From W2P13-069 sp963590525 (GTDB taxonomy: Bacteria; Actinomycetota; Coriobacteriia; Coriobacteriales; QAMH01), in assembly GCA_963590525.1 (NCBI GenBank), contig CAVAPV010000049.1, positions 1-17,731 of the forward strand: 17,731 bases of DNA, read 5' to 3'. The position numbers and the translations under genes were made by a program. Positions 5,651 through 11,920 of the stretch are shown piece by piece. Every line of letters begins with the position of its first letter. Within the stretch, counting starts at the first letter, position 1. The notes under the pieces are model-generated. The model saw only the letters and a program-made list of their open reading frames with translations. It was not told the DNA's origin and searched no databases.

Positions 5651-6133
5651 ATGAGCAAGAAGCTGGACAAGACAAACGCTATGCGCATCCTCGCGGCTGC
5701 AAAGGTGCCCCACGAGCTGCATAGCTACGATTGCAAAGAGGCCCTCAACGGCGTCGAGGTTGCCCAGCAGCTAAACGAGGATCCAGACCACGTCTTCAAG
5801 ACCCTGGTGGCCCAGGGCAAAAGCGGCGAGCACTACGTCTTCATGGTTCCCGTCGCCGCCACGCTCGACCTCAAGAAGGCCGCCCGCGCCTGTGGCGAGA
5901 AATCCGTTGCCATGATCAAGAGCCGCGACCTTTTGCCCACCACCGGCTACATCCACGGCGGATGCAGCCCCATCGGCATGAAGAAGCAGTTTCCTACCTT
6001 TTGCGACGAGACCTGCATCCTCTTTGACACCATCATCTTTAGCGGGGGGCGCATCGGCACGCAGATAGAGATGTCCTTTGACGATCTCCTTGCCGTCATC
6101 GATGTTGTGGCCTGCGACCTCGTTGTTGATTAG
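5651..6133 (+). CDS. ybaK: Cys-tRNA(Pro)/Cys-tRNA(Cys) deacylase, YbaK/EbsC family
   Basis: The 160-residue protein is a full-length single-domain YbaK/EbsC trans-editing enzyme, which hydrolyses cysteine wrongly attached to tRNA(Pro) by prolyl-tRNA synthetase in the cytoplasm. Seen here: VFKTLVAQG (the conserved lysine of the family), YVFMVPVAATLDLKKAA, and GYIHGGCSPIGMKK with the GG-x-SP-x-G loop that shapes the substrate pocket, then IFSGGRIGTQIEM near the C-terminus. The start at ATG 5651 fits the usual N-terminus (K-x-NAMRIL) and the position of the TATAAT box, which implies a leaderless message. The next gene starts 81 bp downstream with its own -10 box, so the two need not be cotranscribed. 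Confidence 0.93.
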   Translation: MSKKLDKTNAMRILAAAKVPHELHSYDCKEALNGVEVAQQLNEDPDHVFKTLVAQGKSGEHYVFMVPVAATLDLKKAARACGEKSVAMIKSRDLLPTTGYIHGGCSPIGMKKQFPTFCDETCILFDTIIFSGGRIGTQIEMSFDDLLAVIDVVACDLVVD

Positions 6134-6161
6134 CCTTTCGCTCAAATTATCCCTTATCGCC

Positions 6162-6167
6162 TATAAT
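6162..6167 (+). promoter_or_regulatory. -10 element upstream of the MoeA-like gene
   Basis: TATAAT, 47 bp before the ATG at 6215, -35 not recognisable. The leader would contain a small GAGAG/CTCTC hairpin (about 6176-6190) and the ribosome-binding site AAAGGGG at 6203-6209. Confidence 0.5.
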
Positions 6168-6214
6168 TCCTCTTTGAGAGAAGAACTCTCCCGTTCTTTA
6201 CGAAAGGGGTGCCC

Positions 6215-7501
6215 ATGAGGGACCATTCCAAGCACATCTGCCTTGCCAGCGAGGACATGGTGCCAACCATGCTCTCCAAGATCAGCTTCAATCGCCGCAC
6301 AGAGCACGTGCTCGTCCAAGACGCGTTGGGGCGTGTTACGGCACAGGATTGCGTCTGCGGCTACGACCTGCCCAACAAGCTGGGCAGCCGCATCGACACC
6401 ATAGCCGTGTACTGGGACGATTTTGCCAACGGCATGCCGGATGTCTCTGCCTGGGAGCGCGGCAAGCAGTGGGATTTTGCCAATACCGGTACTGCCATCG
6501 ACGGCGATTTTGATACCTGCATCGCCATCGAGCAGGTCGAGCTCGACGATCAAGAGCAGCTTATCGCCATCAAGGAGGCCCCCAAGGAGAAAGGCCAGCT
6601 CACCATCGAGCCTGGCTCGCGTCATCAAAAAGGGCAGCTCGTCGTCGCTGCCGGCACGCTTTTGACCCCGGCCAAGCTCTCTGCCCTCGCCATGGCCGGC
6701 ATCGCACAGGTCGAGGTCGTAGCCAAGCCGCGCGTGGTCTTTATCCCCACCGGAGACGAGCTCGTCCCCGTTAACTTCACCTTGCCTTTGGGCAAGACCT
6801 TCGAGGCCAACTCGCTTATGCTCGCAGGCAAGCTCGCGCAGTGGGGAGCCGCACCCTATACGCATCCCATCGTCGCCGATGACTGGGATGCTATCCGCGA
6901 CGCTGTTTTGGCATGCGCGGCAGAGTACGACATCATCGTCCTCAACGCAGGCAGCTCCAAGGGCTCCAAGGACTTCAACATAGAGATTCTCGACGAGGTG
7001 GGGGAGGTCCTTGCGCACGAGGTCAACCACGGCCCTGGCCATCACTCCTCCTACAGCGTCGTCGATGGCACGCCCGTCGTGGGCATCTCCGGGCCTCCGG
7101 CTGGCGCCGAGTACACCATCGACTGGTACCTCAAGCCGCTTGTGGACAGCTACCTCTACGGCGAGGTTCATGCTGCTCCCAAGGTCAAAGCAAAGCTCGC
7201 GCAGCCCCTGCCCGAGCGTCGCAAGCCCCACGGCCCCAAGCCGGCAGATGGTAAACCTGCCGATGACGCACCCAAGCGTGCTCCCATGTTTGGCGCCAAG
7301 CGCGGCAAGCTCTCTGTCAACGCCAACGGAGAACTCGAGGTCACGATGATCGAGGGCAACAGCGGCAAAGCGGCCCTCATCGCCGAAGACGAGGCCGATT
7401 GCTTCTTCCGCTTTACCAACGACCTAAGCGGTGCTCCTGCCGGTACGCCCGTAGAAGTCGAGCTGCGTTGGCCCTACAACTACCCGGGCTCTTTGCTCTA
7501 G
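6215..7501 (+). CDS. moeA: Divergent MoeA-like molybdopterin molybdenumtransferase
   Basis: MoeA ligates molybdate to adenylated molybdopterin to finish the molybdenum cofactor in the cytoplasm. This 428-residue protein keeps the family order: an N-terminal linker and domain II, then the MogA-like fold with PTGDEL (E182) followed by FEANSLML, then NAGSSKGSKDF (D253), then the GPPAGAEYTIDWYLKP segment, then a C-terminal beta domain. It departs from the family at conserved places: SRIDTIAV (D61) where most have SAMDGYAV, AGSSKG for GGVSVG, and GPPA for GNP. A Pro/Lys-rich insert (about residues 325-355, with PHGPKPADGKPADDAPK) separates the C-terminal domain. Start ATG 6215 is chosen over GTG 6209, which overlaps the ribosome-binding site. 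A paralogue with specialised partner or metal (W) is possible. The molybdoenzyme operon in the same window gives it a client. Confidence 0.82.
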   Translation: MRDHSKHICLASEDMVPTMLSKISFNRRTEHVLVQDALGRVTAQDCVCGYDLPNKLGSRIDTIAVYWDDFANGMPDVSAWERGKQWDFANTGTAIDGDFDTCIAIEQVELDDQEQLIAIKEAPKEKGQLTIEPGSRHQKGQLVVAAGTLLTPAKLSALAMAGIAQVEVVAKPRVVFIPTGDELVPVNFTLPLGKTFEANSLMLAGKLAQWGAAPYTHPIVADDWDAIRDAVLACAAEYDIIVLNAGSSKGSKDFNIEILDEVGEVLAHEVNHGPGHHSSYSVVDGTPVVGISGPPAGAEYTIDWYLKPLVDSYLYGEVHAAPKVKAKLAQPLPERRKPHGPKPADGKPADDAPKRAPMFGAKRGKLSVNANGELEVTMIEGNSGKAALIAEDEADCFFRFTNDLSGAPAGTPVEVELRWPYNYPGSLL

Positions 7502-7551
7502 TCCGCAACCGTCTTCTTCAGCGCACGTAAATTACTGCGCTCGCCAGCCCT

Positions 7552-7589
7552 GCGCCCCCAGGCGTGATCGGGGTTTGGCGGGCGCTTTT
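7552..7589 (+). terminator. Terminator after the MoeA-like gene
   Basis: GCGCCC (7552-7557) pairs with GGGCGC (7580-7585); CCA/TGG extends the stem past one bulged base, and TTTTG follows. A weaker AGCGCA/TGCGCT hairpin lies just upstream (about 7520-7541). Confidence 0.55.
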
Positions 7590-7708
7590 GTCTCTAGAGA
7601 TTATGTGGACGATGCACGCGGGCTTCCTGCCGGTAATAACTGCGCTAAACTTTCTAATGCATGCAAACTGAGAGGTGCGTGCAGGGATAGTCTGCAGGGG
7701 GATTTTTA

Positions 7709-8047
7709 ATGCAAGAGCACGTCGGCAAGAAACGCAAGAAGGAACTGCGCGAGGCCCTCAACCTCAAAAGCGAGCGCGACCGTTCCATCAAGAAGTGCGC
7801 CATCGTCTATGGCGCCGCGATTGCGATATGCATCGTCTACTTCGTATGTTGCTCTTTCAACATCCTCATCTCGTACAGCAACCTCATGTTCACCTTCATC
7901 CCGCTTGCCGTCGTGGTGGCCTCGCTGTTTATCGCTGGCTCAGACATTACGCGCGCTCAGGTGGCACATGGCAAATTCAAGAAGTTCTGCGCTCAACATG
8001 CAGTCACCAAAGAGGATCTTGCGCGCTTCCAAGAGCAAAACGACTAG
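7709..8047 (+). CDS. Small membrane protein with two transmembrane helices
   Basis: The 112-residue product has a very basic N-terminus (GKKRKKELREALNLKSERDRS), two hydrophobic helices (about residues 30-50 and 57-76, the first rich in Cys and Ile), and a soluble C-terminal tail of about 35 residues. By the positive-inside rule both ends should be cytoplasmic. GGGGG at 7696-7700 precedes the ATG by 8 bases. No family recognised. It has its own gap on both sides and no operon partner in the same short spacing. Confidence 0.7.
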   Translation: MQEHVGKKRKKELREALNLKSERDRSIKKCAIVYGAAIAICIVYFVCCSFNILISYSNLMFTFIPLAVVVASLFIAGSDITRAQVAHGKFKKFCAQHAVTKEDLARFQEQND

Positions 8048-8142
8048 CTGCAATGCGCGTGCAAGCAGTCGCTTTGCGGCATTCTTGCGCGCGATTAAAT
8101 ACGCCGATTATCAGCCCATAATCTAACTTAAGGGATATACTC

Positions 8143-8595
8143 ATGATCTTTGGATACCTCGATAGCTTTGATGCAAGCCAATGCGGGCACAAGGGTGTTG
8201 CAGCTGCGCTTGCCTGGGCTGCTTCATGCGACCTCACCGCGCTTGAGCCCGGCCGCCATGAGATCGATGGCGATGCGCTCTTTTGCAACTTCAACCAATA
8301 CCAGACCAAACCTGCCGATGAGTGTCGTTTCGAGGCTCATAAGCGCTATGTCGACGTGCATGTCATGGCGGCGGGTCAAGAGCTCATTGACAGCCAAGAC
8401 ATTGCCTTGCTTGAGGCCGATCCCTTTGACGATGAGGCCGATTTCACCTTGGCAGACGGTAGCACCGCTGTGCGCGTCAAGCTCGTACCCGGCTCTTTTG
8501 CTGTTTACTTTCCCCAAGACGCCCACAAGCCGGGGGTTGCAGTAGACGATGTGCCCTCGTTGGTGAGCAAGGCCGTCATCAAGGTCGCCCTCTAA
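8143..8595 (+). CDS. YhcH/YjgK/YiaL family protein (cupin-like, sugar metabolism)
   Basis: The 150-residue protein starts MIFGYLD and contains the family core CRFEAHKRYVDVHVMAAGQE, in which E, H and the aspartate help form the metal-binding cupin site. Then come FAVYFPQDAHKPGVAV, the second histidine segment, and a closing basic strand (SKAVIKVAL). Members act on sugars; E. coli YhcH/NanQ is an anomerase of sialic acid, and EbgC modulates an associated beta-galactosidase. No sugar gene lies beside this one, so the substrate is open. AAGGG at 8130-8134 is the ribosome-binding site. It is convergent with the TetR gene. Confidence 0.88.
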   Translation: MIFGYLDSFDASQCGHKGVAAALAWAASCDLTALEPGRHEIDGDALFCNFNQYQTKPADECRFEAHKRYVDVHVMAAGQELIDSQDIALLEADPFDDEADFTLADGSTAVRVKLVPGSFAVYFPQDAHKPGVAVDDVPSLVSKAVIKVAL

Positions 8596-8619
8596 GGACC
8601 CTTGTCGCCGGTTGTTGCT

Positions 8620-8635
8620 AGCGGCTGTTGCCGCT
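8620..8635. terminator. Hairpin between convergent genes
   Basis: AGCGGC-TGTT-GCCGCT, a perfect 6-bp stem in the 127-bp gap between the YhcH-family gene and the TetR gene. The gap is GC-rich and contains further possible folds. No T-run on either strand, so a bidirectional 3' end is only suggested. Confidence 0.3.
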
Positions 8636-8722
8636 GGCTGCTGCGTCGTGCTGTGCCCGCTGCCCTGCGTGCGATCCGATGCCCGGCGCTTGGCGCCCGC
8701 CGCCGCAGCCCTTTGACGCCCC

Positions 8723-9313
8723 TTAGCCCTTGAGCCTTGCTGCAACACCGTTGGTGTAGTCGATGAGCATCTCCTCGATGTGATCGAGCACCAGCATGGG
8801 CTCTACGTCGATGTCGTTGGCAAGCCAGCTCATCAAGACGCTTTCGAGCATGTAGGACAGATACATCACGCGGTCGCGGGCAAGCTCTTCGTCCATGCCC
8901 GCCTCTAGCAGGTGCTCCTTCACGGTTGTCTCGAGCTCGCTGTGAACCACGCGCCGCAGTTCCAGCCTCAGCGTGTGGTCAGAAGACAGCGACGGCGTGA
9001 TCATCTTGCGTAGTCCGGGATTGTCTTGGATGAGCTTGAGCGCGCTGTAGATGCGCGTCTTCCAGTTGATCTGGCGCATATCCTCTACACTGCTTGCGGC
9101 CAGCATCTTGGCCACCTCGCACTCGTAGGTGTACTGCACGAGGTCGGCGATGTTTTTGAAGTAGTAGTAGAAGGTCTGTCTGTCCACGCCGCATAGGTCG
9201 GTTACCTGTTTGACGCGCACCTTGCCCAGCGGATGCCCGCTGCTCAAAAGCTCCACGAGCGCCTGCGCCATCGCATCCTTTGTCTTGCCTGCGGCTTTGC
9301 CTTCTTTTTGCAC
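8723..9313 (-). CDS. TetR/AcrR-family transcriptional regulator
   Basis: The N-terminal helix-turn-helix is typical: LGKVRVKQVTDLCGVDRQTFYYYFKNIADLVQY, with the YYYF-K signature of the recognition helix and following turn. The remaining about 130 residues form the helical ligand-binding and dimer domain, resembling DhaS-type members. I choose GTG at 9313 because GGAGAG (9324-9319 on the minus strand) lies 7 nt upstream; this gives 196 residues. An ATG at 9334 adds 7 residues but has no ribosome-binding site and falls inside the putative operator palindrome. Autorepression through that palindrome is likely. Ligand and other targets unknown; the neighbouring genes are not obvious efflux or metabolic targets. 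Confidence 0.87.
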   Translation of the reverse strand: MQKEGKAAGKTKDAMAQALVELLSSGHPLGKVRVKQVTDLCGVDRQTFYYYFKNIADLVQYTYECEVAKMLAASSVEDMRQINWKTRIYSALKLIQDNPGLRKMITPSLSSDHTLRLELRRVVHSELETTVKEHLLEAGMDEELARDRVMYLSYMLESVLMSWLANDIDVEPMLVLDHIEEMLIDYTNGVAARLKG

Positions 9314-9326
9314 GGTCTCTCTCCAA

Positions 9327-9352
9327 CCATACATAAATTAAATATTGTATGG
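9327..9352. promoter_or_regulatory. Putative TetR operator
   Basis: CCATACA (9327-9333) and TGTATGG (9346-9352) form perfect inverted 7-bp arms around a 12-bp A/T-only spacer, within an imperfect 26-bp palindrome. It covers the region directly before the TetR ribosome-binding site and abuts a minus-strand TACAAT -10 candidate (9344-9349). Confidence 0.55.
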
Positions 9353-9633
9353 ATACACTATCTGCTTACTGCGCTTAATGCAAGAGTTGCAAGTCTTGCC
9401 AAAACCCTGGCACGCCCCTTGCATGGTCCGTGCTTGTGTTTGGAATCTGCAGCAACGGGCTTATCTTGACGTCTTTACCTCATACTAAAGGCATTATCTC
9501 GCCTGTATATGAGGATGCTTGCCGCCCATGGTCACCGTTTCGTCATCTAGCCTTTGCATGGATTGCGCTATAAGAGAGTGCAAACGGCTTTTGGAGAGAA
9601 AAGCTACTTTTCTTTGACTATAGGAGGAACAAT

Positions 9634-10458
9634 ATGTCTGGATGCAGTGGAAGCTGCGGTTCTTGCGGCGACTCTTCTTGCGGAGAGCGCACCGCGCCTC
9701 AGCAGCTCAAGCAGCACGAGGGAACCAAGATCAACAAGATCATCGCCGTTGCCAGCGGCAAGGGCGGTGTGGGCAAGTCCCTTTCCACCTCTCTTCTGGC
9801 CTGCGAGCTCAACCGCCGCGGCAAGAAGGTCGGCATTCTCGACGGCGATATCACCGGCCCGTCTATCCCGCGCTCCTTTGGCATTCATAGCGCGCCCCAA
9901 ATCGACGATGACGGCATGATCTTGCCCGCCGTGACCAAGACCGGCATCAAGATCGTCTCCACCAACATGCTTACCGCAGACGAGGCCACTCCCTTCTTGT
10001 GGCGCGGCCCCGTGCTCAACGGTGTTTTGACCCAGTTCTACAGCGATATCAACTGGGGTGAGCTCGACTACCTCTTGATCGACATGCCCCCGGGCACCGG
10101 CGATATTCCCATGACCGTGTTCCAGCAGTTCCCCATCGCGGGCGCTGTCGTGGTCACCGCCCCGCAGGTGCTCGTCAACATGATCGTCGAGAAATGCATC
10201 CGCATGTGCAAGTCCATGAACGTCGAGGTCTTGGGCTTGGTCGAGAACATGTCTTACTACGAGTGCCCAAGCTGCAACGAGAAGCATGAGATCTTTGGCC
10301 GCTCCGAGGTCGAGGCAATCGCCAAGGAGAAGGGCATCGACGCTTGGACTCGCATCCCCATGGTTCCCGAGGTCACGGCAAAGGTCGATGCCGGCCAGGC
10401 AGAAGACATCCAAAACGACTGGTACGCCGGTATCGCAGACAAGCTCGAGACCCTCTAA
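9634..10458 (+). CDS. mrp: Mrp/NBP35-family Fe-S cluster carrier ATPase
   Basis: The 274-residue P-loop protein has the deviant Walker A SGKGGVGKS (K43 and K48), LDGDITGPSIPRSFG, the switch DMPPGTGD, and the carrier motif C211-P-S-C214, where a [4Fe-4S] cluster is held between two subunits. An N-terminal tail, CSGSCGSCGDSSC (C4, C8, C11, C16), recalls the extra N-terminal cluster site of NBP35 but with shorter spacing. The protein assembles or delivers Fe-S clusters in the cytoplasm. AGGAGG before the ATG is a strong ribosome-binding site. A leader hairpin (GCTTTT/AAAAGC, 9587-9604) precedes it, and a TATAAG box at 9569 is a weak promoter candidate. The next gene starts 9 bp after the stop, so the two form an operon. 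Confidence 0.93.
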   Translation: MSGCSGSCGSCGDSSCGERTAPQQLKQHEGTKINKIIAVASGKGGVGKSLSTSLLACELNRRGKKVGILDGDITGPSIPRSFGIHSAPQIDDDGMILPAVTKTGIKIVSTNMLTADEATPFLWRGPVLNGVLTQFYSDINWGELDYLLIDMPPGTGDIPMTVFQQFPIAGAVVVTAPQVLVNMIVEKCIRMCKSMNVEVLGLVENMSYYECPSCNEKHEIFGRSEVEAIAKEKGIDAWTRIPMVPEVTAKVDAGQAEDIQNDWYAGIADKLETL

Positions 10459-10467
10459 GGAGCCTCA

Positions 10468-11451
10468 ATGGATTTTCGCGTTCTCCCCACCGTGCCGGAG
10501 TACGAGCTTAGCTCCTACGAGCCGGTCACGATCAAGCGCAGCACCTATACCGTGACAGATGACATGGTCGAGACCAAGGTCAAAGAGCTTATGGCGCAAG
10601 CACCCAAGGACGTCGAGGAGACTTCCCGCAAGGTCGCCGGCCCTAAAGACCTCATCAAGATCGCCATCCACGTAGACCGCGATGGCAAGGATATCGAGGC
10701 CCTTTGCGCAGACGAGCAGTACTTTGTCTTGGGCAGCGGGTCTATGCCCATCGGCTTTGACCGCGCCGTCGTCGGCATTGCCGCCGGCGAGGAGCGCGAG
10801 TTCGACTTTAACGCCCCCAACTTGGATGACCCCACCTCCAAAGAGGAGGTCAGCTACCACGCCAAGGTCAAGCTTCATGCTGTCATGCGCGAAGTCGACC
10901 CCGTCTTGACCGATGAGTGGGTGAGCAACAAGATCTTGCTGTGCAAGACGGTCGAGGATTTCTATGAGCGCACGCGCAAACAGCTCGAGAAAGAGGCCAA
11001 GTCGATGGAGGAAGCCGATCTAGTCGAGCAGGCCGCCGTGGCGGTTGCCGCTCGTTTTGAGGGCCACATCGACGACATCTGGTACGAGCAGACCCACGAA
11101 GACCTCACCCGTAGTTACGAGGAGCAGGCCAAGGCGATGGGCATGTCGCTTGAGGATATGGTCGCCTCGCAGGGCATGAACAAAGAGACCTTCAACATGA
11201 TGGTCATGATGCAGGTTAGGGATATGCTCAAGCAGGGCTTCAGCTTGGATTCCTGGGCGCGTCACTATGGGCTTGAGGCCACAGAGGACGACGTTGTCTA
11301 CGTCGCCAACCTCATGTCCGAAGGCCGCGGCAAGCTCATGATCGACAGCCTCAAAGAGTCTGGGGATGAAGAGCAGCTCAAGGGGCTTCGCATGGCGGCG
11401 CTTCGCTATGTTGCAAACAAAGACGTGCTCGACAAGGCGACTATCGAGTAA
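10468..11451 (+). CDS. Short trigger-factor-like chaperone (FKBP plus C-terminal domain)
   Basis: The 327-residue product matches the trigger factor plan from the linker onward: an FKBP-type peptidyl-prolyl isomerase domain at about 50-145 (KDLIKIAIHVDRDG, FVLGSGSMPIGFDRAVVGIAAGEEREF) and a long helical substrate-cradling domain from about 150 (DPVLTDEWVSN, then QLEKEAKS..., GMSLEDMVASQGMNKETF). The N-terminal ribosome-docking domain with the GFRKGK-type loop is missing: only about 45 residues precede the isomerase domain. Normal trigger factor is about 430 or more residues. It should therefore act as a ribosome-free holdase or isomerase, perhaps for clients of Mrp, with which it is cotranscribed (AAGGAG ribosome-binding site in the 9-bp gap). 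A full-length tig is expected elsewhere in the genome. Confidence 0.8.
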   Translation: MDFRVLPTVPEYELSSYEPVTIKRSTYTVTDDMVETKVKELMAQAPKDVEETSRKVAGPKDLIKIAIHVDRDGKDIEALCADEQYFVLGSGSMPIGFDRAVVGIAAGEEREFDFNAPNLDDPTSKEEVSYHAKVKLHAVMREVDPVLTDEWVSNKILLCKTVEDFYERTRKQLEKEAKSMEEADLVEQAAVAVAARFEGHIDDIWYEQTHEDLTRSYEEQAKAMGMSLEDMVASQGMNKETFNMMVMMQVRDMLKQGFSLDSWARHYGLEATEDDVVYVANLMSEGRGKLMIDSLKESGDEEQLKGLRMAALRYVANKDVLDKATIE

Positions 11452-11529
11452 TCGGGCGTTTGCTGTTTGCCCGCATGGGCACAGCGCATGTTTGCATCCA
11501 TGCTTGGCTGGACTTATCCAGCGCTTGCA

Positions 11530-11563
11530 AAGCCGGAAGGATCCTTTCCTTCCGGCTTCTTCT
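11530..11563 (+). terminator. Strong intrinsic terminator of the mrp operon
   Basis: A 12-bp perfect stem (11530-11541 with 11547-11558), 5-nt loop, and a following T-rich run CTTCTTCTAT. It lies 78 bp after the stop codon of the chaperone-like gene. Confidence 0.8.
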
Positions 11564-11747
11564 ATATGGGGCAGGGCTGGCCTCGTCACGCCTTGTGACG
11601 ACCTTGCAAAGCCTAAATCCCGCTAGGAAAGCAGGCTTGTGCTGTAGACAGCCACCATGTTGAACCTGTTCGTCCCGCTTGGTCTCTTTATTCTTCAAAA
11701 AGCATTAAGTTATGAGAACGTCGGCGGATTTATAGCACGTTTAAGTG
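11564..11747. other. Gene-free stretch before the oxidoreductase promoter
   Basis: No gene seen. It contains an inverted repeat CGTCAC-GCCTT-GTGACG (11584-11600), which could bind a dimeric regulator or fold, about 150 bp upstream of the promoter candidate at 11748. It becomes AT-rich from about 11680. Confidence 0.4.
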
Positions 11748-11776
11748 TTGTCACGTCCTCGCAAAAAGTTCATTAT
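11748..11776 (+). promoter_or_regulatory. Candidate promoter of the molybdoenzyme operon
   Basis: TTGTCA (11748-11753), exactly 17 bp, then CATTAT (11771-11776), in an A/T-rich tract. The start of transcription would be near 11783 and leave a leader of about 138 nt before the GTG at 11921. Confidence 0.5.
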
Positions 11777-11850
11777 TTATTGGAATCTATATCGGTCATG
11801 CGAGAGGTCTCGCTGCGTTACGGGCCTCGATAATCGCTCCGATAAGGGTT

Positions 11851-11889
11851 GCCGATGCACATGCCGTTGAGGGTACGGCAAGCATCGGC
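11851..11889 (+). promoter_or_regulatory. Nested stem-loop in the molybdoenzyme leader
   Basis: An outer 8-bp stem (GCCGATGC 11851-11858 with GCATCGGC 11882-11889) encloses an inner 6-bp stem (TGCCGT 11862-11867 with ACGGCA 11875-11880) with a 7-nt loop TGAGGGT and a 3/1 internal loop. It lies 21 bases before the ribosome-binding site. A separate small hairpin (GCGAG/CTCGC, 11800-11813) precedes it. It does not look like the larger Moco riboswitch motif that I know of. Confidence 0.6.
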
Positions 11890-11920
11890 GCTGAGAGAGA
11901 CAATAGAAAAGGAGGGGCAA

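Noticed and set aside
11849..11920. Earlier ATG start for the molybdoenzyme, possibly with a Tat signal
   Set aside because: The extra 24 residues contain no RR-x-F motif or hydrophobic stretch, they overlap the nested stem-loop, and GTG 11921 has a far better ribosome-binding site.
11783..11920. Moco riboswitch
   Set aside because: The leader has one nested hairpin and one small hairpin, not the multi-stem structure with conserved loops of that class as I know it; kept only as an unnamed structured leader.
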